In this document: piece by piece, positions 33,988 to 42,627 of the stretch | Layout of the letters: each line of letters starts with the position of its first letter | Numbering within the stretch: position 1 is the first letter of the stretch | From: Bradyrhizobium guangzhouense | GTDB lineage: Bacteria > Pseudomonadota > Alphaproteobacteria > Rhizobiales > Xanthobacteraceae | DNA length: 64,000 bases | Assembly: GCF_004114955.1 (NCBI RefSeq) | Contig: NZ_CP030053.1 | Span: 6,014,001-6,078,000 of the forward strand | Direction of reading: 5' to 3' | Program-made: the position numbers and the translations under genes | The notes under the pieces: generated by a model | The model's database searches: none | What the model was told of the DNA's origin: nothing | The model's input: only the letters and a program-made list of their open reading frames with translations

Positions 33988-35244
33988 ATGAGCCGCGCGA
34001 ATCGTACCGAGCATATCCGCCTCACCTCTCACCCGGAGCCGGGCAAGAAAGCCGCCTACCCGATCAACTGGGGCGCAGGCGATGCGCGCGCCCGCGGGCC
34101 GATCATCGGCACGGTGTCGCGCGCCGGGGATCGCAACGTGATCGGCAGCCATGGCGGCTCCTATGCCATGTACCGCGCGCTCGCGGTCTCCGCCGGCGCG
34201 CTCGATCCAATCAGGCGCCCCGATCTCACCAACACGTTTCCGGCGGCGACCATCGGGCCGTTCGAGCAGTGGCGCGATCCCGCCAAGATCGTCGCACTCG
34301 ATCCCTGGGGTCATCTGGTCGCCGAGAATTTCGGCAAGGACATCGCCGAGGGCGTCGATATCAGGCCGAGCATCGCGGTGACGCGGGCGCGGCTCGACCT
34401 GCCCGAGATCCGCGAGGCGCTGGCCGCAAAACGGCTGCGCGCCGACGGCGAGGTCGTGCATGCCAACGGCGCCGTCTCGGTGGTGAAGATCGCGATCGAT
34501 CCGGTCTGGTACCTGCCCGGCCTTGCCGAGCGCTTCAAGACCAACGAGACCGAGCTGCGCCGCACGTTGTTCGAGCAGACCGCCGGCATGTTCCCCGAGC
34601 TCGTGACGCGTCCGGACCTGAAGGTGTTCCTGCCGCCGATCGGCGGCACCACCGTCTACATGTTCGGCGATGTGACCAAGCTGCCGGACCATCGCACCAA
34701 GATCACCTGCCGCGTGCATGACGAGTGCAACGGCTCCGACGTGTTCGGCTCCGACATCTGCACCTGCCGGCCCTACCTCATCCACGGCATCGAGGAATCC
34801 GCGCGCGGCGCGCAGGAGGGCGGGCTCGGGCTCGTCGTCTACAACCGCAAGGAAGGCCGCGCGCTCGGCGAGGTCACCAAATTTCTGGTCTACAACGCGC
34901 GCAAGCGCCAGGAGGACGGCGACGCGGCCGCCGCCTATTTCGAGCGCACCGAATGTGTCGCCGGCGTCCAGGACGCGCGCTTCCAGCAATTGATGCCGGA
35001 TACGATCCACTGGCTCGGCCTGAAACGCATCGACCGCTTCCTGTCGATGAGCGACATGAAGTACGACGCGCTGACCTCGCAGGGCATCGACATCGTCGAG
35101 CGCGTGCCGATCCCGCCGGAGCTGATCCCGGCCGACGCCCATGTCGAGATCGCCGCCAAGAAGGCCGCCGGCTATTACTCGACCGACGTCGCGCCCGAGA
35201 AGGACGTCGACGGCGTAGTCGGACGTTCGCTGGAAAAATACTGA
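33988..35244 (+). CDS. GTP cyclohydrolase II-like protein of the uracil catabolism (URC1) type
   Basis: 418 residues from ATG at 33988, with GGGAG 7 bp upstream. The C-terminal half is RibA-like: Zn ligands in CRVHDECNGSDVFGSDICTC, then LVVYNRKEGRALGEVTKFLV where RibA has RQEGRGIG. The N-terminal extension of about 200 residues (TNTFPAATIGPFEQWRDPAK) is typical of URC1/urg1 proteins rather than riboflavin-pathway RibA. It is followed within 7 bp by a DUF1688 gene and then by upp. The fungal genes URC1, URC4 and URC6 encode the same three activities in uracil degradation. Confidence 0.88.
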   Translation: MSRANRTEHIRLTSHPEPGKKAAYPINWGAGDARARGPIIGTVSRAGDRNVIGSHGGSYAMYRALAVSAGALDPIRRPDLTNTFPAATIGPFEQWRDPAKIVALDPWGHLVAENFGKDIAEGVDIRPSIAVTRARLDLPEIREALAAKRLRADGEVVHANGAVSVVKIAIDPVWYLPGLAERFKTNETELRRTLFEQTAGMFPELVTRPDLKVFLPPIGGTTVYMFGDVTKLPDHRTKITCRVHDECNGSDVFGSDICTCRPYLIHGIEESARGAQEGGLGLVVYNRKEGRALGEVTKFLVYNARKRQEDGDAAAAYFERTECVAGVQDARFQQLMPDTIHWLGLKRIDRFLSMSDMKYDALTSQGIDIVERVPIPPELIPADAHVEIAAKKAAGYYSTDVAPEKDVDGVVGRSLEKY

Positions 35245-35251
35245 CCTCGTG

Positions 35252-36490
35252 ATGGCGGACGCTTCAGAACAAGAAGCACGCGCGTTGTTGTCCGCAAAGG
35301 CGGTTCGCGCGCGTGCCGGCCAAATGCTCGACATCGGCCTGCAGGGCGGGCTCTCGCATTTCAACGTCGATCTCGATCGCATGGATGGCGTTGCCGACGC
35401 CGTACTCGCCGTGACGCGAAAGGCGTACCCGACGCTCGACATTCCCTTCCACGCGCGCTGGCGGCATTTCGTGTTCGGCGGCGTCGACCGCTGGGCGCAA
35501 CTGGCCGATGCGACGTCATGGCCTGATCGGGCGGCGCGGGCGCGCGCGGAGTTCGACCTCGCCATCGTCAGCGTGCTGCTCGACGCCGGCGCCGGCGCGA
35601 CCTGGCGCTACCGCGACGCCGTGACGGGACAAGGCATCGGTCGCTCCGAGGGGCTGGCACTCGCGAGCCTCGACATGTTCGCCGGCGGGCTGTTTTCGCG
35701 CGATGCGCACGCGCCGTTCAGGGTCGATGCCGACGTGCTCGCCAAGCTGCCGCTCGCGGCGCTGGCCTCGGCCTTCCAGGCAAGCGATGCCAATCCGCTG
35801 CTCGGCCTCGAGGGACGCACGGATCTGTTGCAACGTCTGGGCAGACTGGTGGCTGCGCGCGCCGACATTTTCGGCGCGCAGGACACGCCGCGGCCGGGCG
35901 GACTGTTCGACCACATTGCCGCGCAGGCTGTGGGTGGTGCCATCCCCGCCCCCGCGATCCTGTCCGCGGTGCTGAACCAGCTCGGCCCGATCTGGCCGTC
36001 GCGGCTCGAGCTCGCCGGCGTGCCGCTCGGCGATTGCTGGCGCCATCCGGCGATCAGGGCCGACAATGCGACCGCCGGCCTCGTACCGCTGCACAAGCTG
36101 TCGCAATGGCTGAGCTATTCGCTGATCGAGCCGCTGCAGCGCGCCGGCTTCGACGTCACCGACATCGACGGCCTCACCGGGCTCGCCGAATATCGCAATG
36201 GCGGCCTATTCGTCGATCACGAGGTGTTGCGCCTGCGCGATGCTGCGGACGCCGAGCGCGCGCATGCGGTGGATTCGCTGCTCGTCGTCGAGTGGCGCGC
36301 GCTCACCGTCGCGCTGCTCGATCGTGTTGCGGATCTCGTTCGCGCCAAGCTCGGTCGCACGCCGCAATCGCTGCCGCTCGCCAGCATCCTGGAAGGCGGC
36401 ACCTGGGCCGCAGGCCGGGCCATCGCCTTTGCGCGCCGTCCCGATGGCTCGCCGCCGCTCAAGGTGATCAGCGACGGCACTGTTTTCTGA
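35252..36490 (+). CDS. DUF1688 / URC4 (urg3) uracil catabolism protein
   Basis: 412 residues from ATG at 35252 (GTG one codon earlier is possible). Recognisable family stretches are GGLSHFNVDLDRMDGVADAV, IPFHARWRHFVFGGVDRWAQ, ASLDMFAGGLFSRD and YRNGGLFVDHEVLRLRD. DUF1688 proteins are required for URC uracil degradation in yeasts and are found next to URC1 in bacteria; the chemistry of this step is not settled. Seven bp separate it from the URC1-like gene, so they form an operon. A half-copy of repeat family C separates it from upp. Confidence 0.9.
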   Translation: MADASEQEARALLSAKAVRARAGQMLDIGLQGGLSHFNVDLDRMDGVADAVLAVTRKAYPTLDIPFHARWRHFVFGGVDRWAQLADATSWPDRAARARAEFDLAIVSVLLDAGAGATWRYRDAVTGQGIGRSEGLALASLDMFAGGLFSRDAHAPFRVDADVLAKLPLAALASAFQASDANPLLGLEGRTDLLQRLGRLVAARADIFGAQDTPRPGGLFDHIAAQAVGGAIPAPAILSAVLNQLGPIWPSRLELAGVPLGDCWRHPAIRADNATAGLVPLHKLSQWLSYSLIEPLQRAGFDVTDIDGLTGLAEYRNGGLFVDHEVLRLRDAADAERAHAVDSLLVVEWRALTVALLDRVADLVRAKLGRTPQSLPLASILEGGTWAAGRAIAFARRPDGSPPLKVISDGTVF

Positions 36491-36540
36491 CCCCTCATCC
36501 GGCGCTTCGCGCCACCTTCTCCCACAGGGGGAGAAGGGAA
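36491..36540. repeat. Half copy of family C palindromic repeat
   Basis: CCCCTCATCCGGCGCTTCGC, then GCCACCTTCTCCCACAGGGG and GAGAAGGGA: only one arm of the larger family C element, with a local hairpin. It lies immediately after the DUF1688 stop and accounts for most of the gap to upp. Confidence 0.7.
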
Positions 36541-36559
36541 GAAGCAAGAGCATCCGATC

Positions 36560-37189
36560 ATGGAAGGCGTCACGATCGTCGATCATCCGCTGGTGCAGCA
36601 CAAGCTGACCCTGGTGCGGGACAAATCGATCTCGACAAAGTCGTTCCGCGAGCTGATCAAGGAGATCGGCATGCTGCTCTGCTACGAGGTGACGCGCGAT
36701 CTGCCGCTCACCGACACCATGATCGAGACCCCGCTGGCGACGATGCACTCGGCCAAGATCGCCGGCAAGAAGCTGGTGTTCGTGCCGATGCTGCGTGCCG
36801 GCACCACCTTCGTCGACGGCATGATGGATTTGGTGCCGACCGCGCGCGTCGCCCATATCGGGCTCTACCGCGAACCCGAGAGTTTTGCGGCGGTCGAGTA
36901 TTTCTTCAAGTCGCCGTCGGATCTCAGCGAGCGCCTCGCCATCGTGGTGACGCCTGTCGTCGCCACCGCCAACACAGCGGTGGCCGCAGTCGACCGGCTG
37001 AAGGAGCGCGGCGCCAAGGACATCCGCCTCGCCTGCCTGATTGCCGCCCCGGAAGGCCTCGAACGGCTGCGCGGCCTGCATCCGGACGTGCACATCTGGA
37101 CGGCTGCAGTGGACGAAGGTCTCGACGACAACGGCTTTATTTTGCCAGGCCTTGGCGACGCCGGCGACCGCGCCTACGGGACGCGGTGA
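36560..37189 (+). CDS. upp: Uracil phosphoribosyltransferase
   Basis: 209 residues, the normal UPRT length. Signatures are [60 protein letters not shown] and the PRPP-loop region [20 protein letters not shown] (UPRTs usually read DPMLATG here). The C-terminal uracil site is [20 protein letters not shown]. It converts uracil and PRPP to UMP. In context it corresponds to URC6 of the yeast uracil-degradation route. The altered PRPP loop suggests a UPRT branch specialised for this pathway. Confidence 0.93.
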   Translation: MEGVTIVDHPLVQHKLTLVRDKSISTKSFRELIKEIGMLLCYEVTRDLPLTDTMIETPLATMHSAKIAGKKLVFVPMLRAGTTFVDGMMDLVPTARVAHIGLYREPESFAAVEYFFKSPSDLSERLAIVVTPVVATANTAVAAVDRLKERGAKDIRLACLIAAPEGLERLRGLHPDVHIWTAAVDEGLDDNGFILPGLGDAGDRAYGTR

Positions 37190-37196
37190 TCGCGAA

Positions 37197-38315
37197 CTAG
37201 ATCTTCCCGCTGCCGCAAATGCCCTTCAGTGCCTGCCACTCCTTGTCCGTCAGCAGCGGCGGGCCGCTGGCGGGACGGTCTTCGCTGGTCATGCGGGCGA
37301 GGCGATCTTCGGTGAGCGGGTGGCTTGCCAAGATCGAGGCAAGGCCGCCGCCCTCCTTGCCGGTGATGCGGAACATCAACTCGGCCGCGGGCTTCGGCGA
37401 GCGGCCGAGCTTGTGCATGATCTCGATTGCGAACGTATCGGCGCCGGTCTCGGCCTCGCGCGAATAGGACGCCTCGACCACGCTGCGCGAGGCAAAGATC
37501 ACGGCGGAGGAGCCGGTGACGTCGCCGAACAGCAGGCCGATCAGGAACGAGGTGCCGCCGTTGTAGATCAGGCCGCGCATGTTGTCGTGATGCTTGAGAT
37601 GGCCGAGCTCGTGCGCAAGGATGCCGGCGAGCTCGTCGGGATTCTCGGCCTTGTCGAGCAAGGCGCTCAGCACGTAGACCTTGCCACCCGGCAGCGCGAA
37701 CGCATTCGGCACTGAGGTTCGCAGCACACCCGATGTCATGGCATCGTCGTCGAGCCCGGCGGCGTCGCGCAGGCGGTTGACGAGCTTGCGGAACGCCGCC
37801 TGACCGGCAGCGTCGTCGCAAGCCTGCCCGCGAAAGATGGTTTTCACCTGCACCTCGGACGCATCGCCGATGCGCCGCTCGATCGGTTTCGGCACCAGCG
37901 GCGCGAGGCGGTCCGCGGCCAGCGGCACGCCGAACAGCACGACGCAGACGATGGAGACGGCGGCCGCAACCGACCAGCCCACGATCTTTGCAACACCGCG
38001 CCCGGTGGTCCGGTGTTCGTCCATGCGGGGGCAGCGTGCGATGAGATCGGCACTGAGCGCCGCATCGCGAATCTCGAGCCGTGCCAGAGGCGGCGCAGAC
38101 GTCGAGGTCAGCCGCAGGATGCCGGCCGGACTGTCGGCACGGCGGATGTCGTCATACGCCCAACGCGCAACGACCGAGCCTGTCTGGACGTCGCTGGGCT
38201 CGGCGATCTCGAGCGCGTCACCGAGCGTCAGCACGACCTGACGCCGACGGCTCGACAGGCCGTCGAAGAAGACCGCCGTCTGTCCGGGCTTCGGCTCGGC
38301 AGTCACATCACTCAC
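37197..38315 (-). CDS. M48 family membrane-anchored metalloprotease
   Basis: 372 residues from a GTG start. One transmembrane helix lies near residue 115 (IVGWSVAAAVSIVCVVLFGV). The zinc motif is GILAHELGHLKHHDNMRGL, with the third ligand Glu in SREAETGADTFAIEIMH. The peptidase domain is closer to the BepA/YfgC and LoiP type of periplasmic M48 proteases than to HtpX. The DUF898 gene ends 3 bp upstream; the pair DUF898 plus M48 is a recurrent operon in proteobacteria, which suggests a shared membrane-quality role. Confidence 0.92.
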   Translation of the reverse strand: MSDVTAEPKPGQTAVFFDGLSSRRRQVVLTLGDALEIAEPSDVQTGSVVARWAYDDIRRADSPAGILRLTSTSAPPLARLEIRDAALSADLIARCPRMDEHRTTGRGVAKIVGWSVAAAVSIVCVVLFGVPLAADRLAPLVPKPIERRIGDASEVQVKTIFRGQACDDAAGQAAFRKLVNRLRDAAGLDDDAMTSGVLRTSVPNAFALPGGKVYVLSALLDKAENPDELAGILAHELGHLKHHDNMRGLIYNGGTSFLIGLLFGDVTGSSAVIFASRSVVEASYSREAETGADTFAIEIMHKLGRSPKPAAELMFRITGKEGGGLASILASHPLTEDRLARMTSEDRPASGPPLLTDKEWQALKGICGSGKI

Positions 38316-38318
38316 GGC

Positions 38319-39476
38319 TCAGAATCCCGCGACATCGAGACCATCGGCAAAACCTTCGCCGAGCGCGCTGGCTAGCTCGCCGCTGGCGCGGACGTCGGCC
38401 GCAGCTCCGATATCGTGCACCGCGACGGTCTCCAGCACCATGGCCCAGAGATCGCGCTGGAGATAGACACGCATGATGATGTTCATGGCGAGGGCCAGCG
38501 CGAAATAACCGACCACCATCATCACCAGCATCGGAATGCTCTTGGCCGCGTGGCCCGGCCCGAACAGCTGCTCGGCCGGCACGCCGCTCAGCTTGACGGC
38601 GAGCATGGTGGCGCCGCCGACATAGAAACCGAACAGGGTCGACAGCAGCACCCACCAGCCGACCATCTTCCAGTAGAGGCCGTAAAAAGCATTGTGCGGC
38701 AAATCCGAGGACAGGCTGACGCCGCCGACGCGGATGCCGTTCAGCCACCATCGCCATTCGCGCGCCTTGAACTCGGCATAGAAGAACGGCGCAAGCGGGA
38801 AGATCACTACCGCGATCGGGCTGAGCAGCCACAGCCACCAACCGCGCTTGAAGAACTCCCAGCCGCTGCCTTCGAAGTCGCCCTGCAGATCGCCGAAATG
38901 CGTGTGCCGCATCTTGTAGCGCTCCAGCGACGCCTCGCGCCATGGCAGCGCCAGGCCGAGCGTCAGGGACACCAGCAAGCCCCACAGCATCGCGCGGAAG
39001 GAATAGGCCCAGCCGGAACCGTCCATCCAGAACCGCACGCCGCGCCAGACCGTGCGCGTCAGCCGGTAACGGCGCGCGCGAAAGATCGCGAACTGGCCGA
39101 AGGCGTAGAAGGAGATGAACAGCGGCGTCGAGGCAAAGCCCTGCCAGCGCTCGAACTCGATGCCGACCAGGAAATAGGCGAGATAGATAGGCACCAGGAT
39201 CGCGAGCGCGAACAGGAAGCCGATCAACAGCTCCTTGGCCCGGCCGGTGTATTCGGCGGCGTCGCCGTCGACGGACGTGTTCGACCACAAATGGCGGCGA
39301 ATGTCGGTGACGAGCCAGAACCGGTAGAAGCCGAAGGTAACGAGCTCCAGCATGGCACCCTTGGTAACCATTTTGCGGAACTCGGTACGATTGCCGGTGA
39401 ATTCGACCCCTGTGGCCGGCAGCGGCGGCGGGACCGGTTCGGAGGGGCCGATGGGGCTCCATTGCATATCATTCAC
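38319..39476 (-). CDS. DUF898 (YjgN family) multi-pass membrane protein
   Basis: About 385 residues from GTG at 39476 with GAGG 8 bp upstream; ATG at 39467 is the alternative. Family features include VEFTGNRTEFRKMVTKGAML, TFGFYRFWLVTDIRRHLW and a second copy of the motif near RYRLTRTVWRGVRFWMDGSG. Several transmembrane helices alternate with Trp/Arg-rich segments. Function is unknown. It is co-transcribed with the M48 metalloprotease that follows after 3 bp. Confidence 0.88.
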   Translation of the reverse strand: MNDMQWSPIGPSEPVPPPLPATGVEFTGNRTEFRKMVTKGAMLELVTFGFYRFWLVTDIRRHLWSNTSVDGDAAEYTGRAKELLIGFLFALAILVPIYLAYFLVGIEFERWQGFASTPLFISFYAFGQFAIFRARRYRLTRTVWRGVRFWMDGSGWAYSFRAMLWGLLVSLTLGLALPWREASLERYKMRHTHFGDLQGDFEGSGWEFFKRGWWLWLLSPIAVVIFPLAPFFYAEFKAREWRWWLNGIRVGGVSLSSDLPHNAFYGLYWKMVGWWVLLSTLFGFYVGGATMLAVKLSGVPAEQLFGPGHAAKSIPMLVMMVVGYFALALAMNIIMRVYLQRDLWAMVLETVAVHDIGAAADVRASGELASALGEGFADGLDVAGF

Positions 39477-39749
39477 GACAGCAACCTCGGGATGCGGATC
39501 TGATGCGCTCAAACTATAGATCAGAGGTTAGTCGATCCCCAAGATGGGCGGGTTCGATTTGGCTCGGTTTGGCGCGATTTCTGACAGGATTTCATGACGA
39601 ACGGCGTGCGGCAGGTCACGTTCGTGATGACACCTCGGTTGCGGCAAAACTGCCGCTTGCTCCGAAGCACGTAACGCGTTGTAATTGTGGTCTAAATACC
39701 GCGGCGCAGAATTCACAAAAATCGGGCGGTCACGTCAGGGAGAACGGTC

Positions 39750-41015
39750 ATGCATGGGACCATGGAAAGCGCGGCAAGTCTCGACGCATTGCGCGAGCGC
39801 GCGTCATCGCTTCCGCTGGCGCAGTTCGATCCCGGCGACCCCGAGCTGTTCAGGACCGATACGTTCTGGCCGTATTTCGACCGACTGCGCCGCGAAGATC
39901 CCGTGCACTATTGCAAGGATTCGATGTTCGGGCCGTACTGGTCGGTGACGCGCTACAACGACATCATGGAGATCGAGACCAATCATTCGGTGTTCTCCTC
40001 GGCGTCCGCGCTCGGCGGCATCACCATCCGCGACATCGATCCCGATCTGCGCCGCGAGAGCTTCATCTCGATGGACCCGCCGCGGCATGCAGCTCAGCGC
40101 AAGACCGTGGCGCCGATGTTCACGCCGACGCATCTGGACAATCTCGCGCTCAACATCCGCAAGCGCTCGGCCGAGTGCCTGGACAATCTGCCGGTGGGCG
40201 AGGTGTTCGACTGGGTCGACCAGGTCTCGATCGAGCTGACCACCCAGATGCTCGCGGTGCTGTTCGACTTCCCCTGGGAGGACCGCCGCAAGCTGACGCG
40301 CTGGTCCGACATCGCAACCACCATCCCCGGCCCCGATGGGCTCGTCGCCACCGACGAGGAGCGCATGGCCGAGCTTGGCGAATGCGCGGCCTATTTCTCC
40401 CGTCTCTGGAAGGAACGCGCCGAGCAGCCGCCGAAGAGCGACCTGCTCTCGATGATGGTTCACAGCGCCGCGACGCGCGACATGGATGCCAAGAACTTCC
40501 TCGGCAATCTCATTCTCTTGATCGTCGGCGGCAACGACACCACCCGCAACACCATGTCGGGCTCGCTTCTCGCGCTGAGCCAATATCCGGAGCAATATCG
40601 CAAGCTGCGCGAAAACCCTGATCTGCTCGACAGCTTCGTGCCCGAGGTGATTCGCTGGCAGACGCCGCTCGCACATATGCGCCGCACCGCGCTCACCGAC
40701 TTCGAGTTCCGCGGCAAGCAGATCAAGAAAGGTGACAAGGTCGTGATGTGGTACGTCTCGGGCAACCGCGACGAAGAGGTCATCGAGAAGCCCTACGATT
40801 TCATCATCGACCGCGCGCGTCCGCGCACGCACCTCTCCTTCGGCTTCGGCGTCCACCGCTGCGTGGGCTTGCGGCTTGCCGAACTCCAGCTCAAGATTAT
40901 CTGGGAGGAGATCCTGAAGCGGTTCGACCATATCGACGTGGTCGGCGAGCCGAAGCGGGTGTATTCGAGCTTCGTGAAGGGTTTGGAAACGTTGCCGGTC
41001 AAGATTGCGGCGTAA
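39750..41015 (+). CDS. Cytochrome P450, CYP153-like, first of tandem pair
   Basis: 421 residues. The haem-thiolate loop is HLSFGFGVHRCVGLRLAELQ, the I-helix oxygen-activation motif is LILLIVGGNDTTRNTMSG, and the K-helix ExxR lies in VPEVIRWQTPLAHMRRTA. Stretches such as FGPYWSVTRYNDIMEIETNH, VSIELTTQMLAVLFDFPWED and VVMWYVSGNRDEEVIEKP strongly recall CYP153 terminal alkane and fatty-acid hydroxylases. No ferredoxin or ferredoxin reductase gene is adjacent, so redox partners must come from elsewhere. It is 84 bp upstream of a close paralogue. Confidence 0.9.
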   Translation: MHGTMESAASLDALRERASSLPLAQFDPGDPELFRTDTFWPYFDRLRREDPVHYCKDSMFGPYWSVTRYNDIMEIETNHSVFSSASALGGITIRDIDPDLRRESFISMDPPRHAAQRKTVAPMFTPTHLDNLALNIRKRSAECLDNLPVGEVFDWVDQVSIELTTQMLAVLFDFPWEDRRKLTRWSDIATTIPGPDGLVATDEERMAELGECAAYFSRLWKERAEQPPKSDLLSMMVHSAATRDMDAKNFLGNLILLIVGGNDTTRNTMSGSLLALSQYPEQYRKLRENPDLLDSFVPEVIRWQTPLAHMRRTALTDFEFRGKQIKKGDKVVMWYVSGNRDEEVIEKPYDFIIDRARPRTHLSFGFGVHRCVGLRLAELQLKIIWEEILKRFDHIDVVGEPKRVYSSFVKGLETLPVKIAA

Positions 41016-41099
41016 CCTCTGAATTATAGTGTATAACATTGGCACTTGCGACGACGCGCCACCGCGACGGCGTGAACGAACACACTGGAGCGACTGCCC

Positions 41100-42374
41100 A
41101 TGAACATTCAGACCCCGGTCAAGGCCGACAAGGCCGAACGCATGCGGCGCGCGCGCGAGGAAGCCTATGCGACGCCGCTGAAGAATTTCCACCCGGGGGC
41201 GCCGAGGCTGTTCCAGGACGACACGCTGTGGCCGTGGTTCGAGCGGCTGCGCAAGGAAGAGCCGGTGCATTACTGCACCAATGCGCCGATCGAGCCGTAC
41301 TGGTCGGTGGTGAAATACAACGACATCATGCATGTCGACACCAATCACGGCATCTTCTCCTCGGATTCGACGCTTGGCGGCATCTCGATTCGTGACGTGC
41401 CTGAGGGCTACGACTGGCCGAGCTTCATTGCGATGGACCAGCCCAAGCACTCGTCACAGCGCAAGACCGTGTCGCCGATGTTCACGCCGACGCATCTGGA
41501 CGAGCTGGCAAAACTGATCCGGGAGCGCTCGCAGACCGTGCTGGACAATCTGCCGCGCAACGAGACTTTCAATTTCGTCGAACGGGTCTCGATCGAGCTG
41601 ACGACGCAGATGCTGGCGACCCTGTTCGACTTCCCCTGGGAGGAGCGGCGCAAGCTGACGCGCTGGTCCGACGTGTCCACCGCGCTGCCCAAGAGCGGCA
41701 TCGTCGCTTCGGCCGAAGAGCGCCGCCGCGAGATGGACGAGTGCTACGCCTACATGTCGAAGCTGTGGAACGAGCGCGTCAACTCCGCGCCGCGCAACGA
41801 TTTGCTGTCGCTGATGGCCCACAACGACGCCACGCGCTTCATGGACCCCGACAACCTCATGGGCAACATCATCCTGCTCATCGTCGGCGGCAACGACACC
41901 ACGCGCAACACCATGACCGGATCGGTGCTGGCGCTGAACGAAAACCCCGAGCAGTACGATAAGCTGCGCGCCAACCCTGAACTGATCGACACCATGGTGC
42001 CGGAGGTGATCCGCTGGCAGACGCCGCTGGCGCATATGCGCCGCACCGCGCTCCAGGATACCGAGATCAACGGCAAACACATCAAGAAGGGCGACCGCGT
42101 CGTGATGTGGTACGTCTCGGGCAATCGCGACGAGGAGATGATCGAGCGGCCGAACGAGTTCATCATCGACCGCGCCCGGCCCCGCACGCATCTCTCCTTC
42201 GGCTTCGGCATCCACCGCTGCGTCGGCATGCGGCTCGCGGAGCTGCAACTGCGCATCGTCTGGGAGGAAATGCTGAAGCGGTTCGACCGGATCGAGGTGG
42301 TCGGCGAGCCGAAGCGGATCTATTCCAGCTTCATCAAGGGATATGAGACGCTGCCGGTGAGGATTCCGGGGTAG
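41100..42374 (+). CDS. Cytochrome P450, CYP153-like, second of tandem pair
   Basis: 424 residues, closely similar over its whole length to the preceding P450. The haem loop is HLSFGFGIHRCVGMRLAELQ, the I-helix reads IILLIVGGNDTTRNTMTG, and the ExxR region is VPEVIRWQTPLAHMRRTA. It shares the CYP153-type blocks FDFPWEERRKLTRWSD and VVMWYVSGNRDEEMIERP. The two genes differ mostly in the first 30 residues and in the substrate-loop region after SALGG / STLGG. The pair probably arose by tandem duplication and has diverged, so they may differ in substrate chain length. Confidence 0.9.
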   Translation: MNIQTPVKADKAERMRRAREEAYATPLKNFHPGAPRLFQDDTLWPWFERLRKEEPVHYCTNAPIEPYWSVVKYNDIMHVDTNHGIFSSDSTLGGISIRDVPEGYDWPSFIAMDQPKHSSQRKTVSPMFTPTHLDELAKLIRERSQTVLDNLPRNETFNFVERVSIELTTQMLATLFDFPWEERRKLTRWSDVSTALPKSGIVASAEERRREMDECYAYMSKLWNERVNSAPRNDLLSLMAHNDATRFMDPDNLMGNIILLIVGGNDTTRNTMTGSVLALNENPEQYDKLRANPELIDTMVPEVIRWQTPLAHMRRTALQDTEINGKHIKKGDRVVMWYVSGNRDEEMIERPNEFIIDRARPRTHLSFGFGIHRCVGMRLAELQLRIVWEEMLKRFDRIEVVGEPKRIYSSFIKGYETLPVRIPG

Positions 42375-42430
42375 CGGCTCTCTCCTGCGGAGTTCTTTGA
42401 GGCGACGCGCCTCTCCAAATTCAGTTGCCA

Positions 42431-42525
42431 AGCCCCCGAAGGCGGGCATCCAGTACGCTGCGGCTTCTCGGCTCAAGCACTACGGCCTCTGGAATACTGG
42501 ATCGCCCGCCTTCGCGGGCGATGAC
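42431..42525. repeat. Intergenic palindromic repeat, family A, copy 2
   Basis: The left arm GCCCCCGAAGGCGGGCATCC leads to AGTACGCTGCGGC. The right arm TACTGGATCGCCCGCCTTCG ends GGGCGATGAC. It lies between the convergent second P450 and LysR genes and could terminate both. Confidence 0.8.
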
Positions 42526-42627
42526 GACGGAGTATGGGACGGCCAGCTATAAAATTCCGGCATGACAGCTCGCACAACATGCGATGGGCCGCACCCGCCC
42601 TTCTGTCCTAAACCGCATTGAAAGCAC

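Noticed and set aside
41035..41060. Sigma-54-like element (TGGCAC near TTGC) before the second P450
   Set aside because: TTGC follows TGGCAC directly, without the required 5-bp spacing between the -24 and -12 elements.
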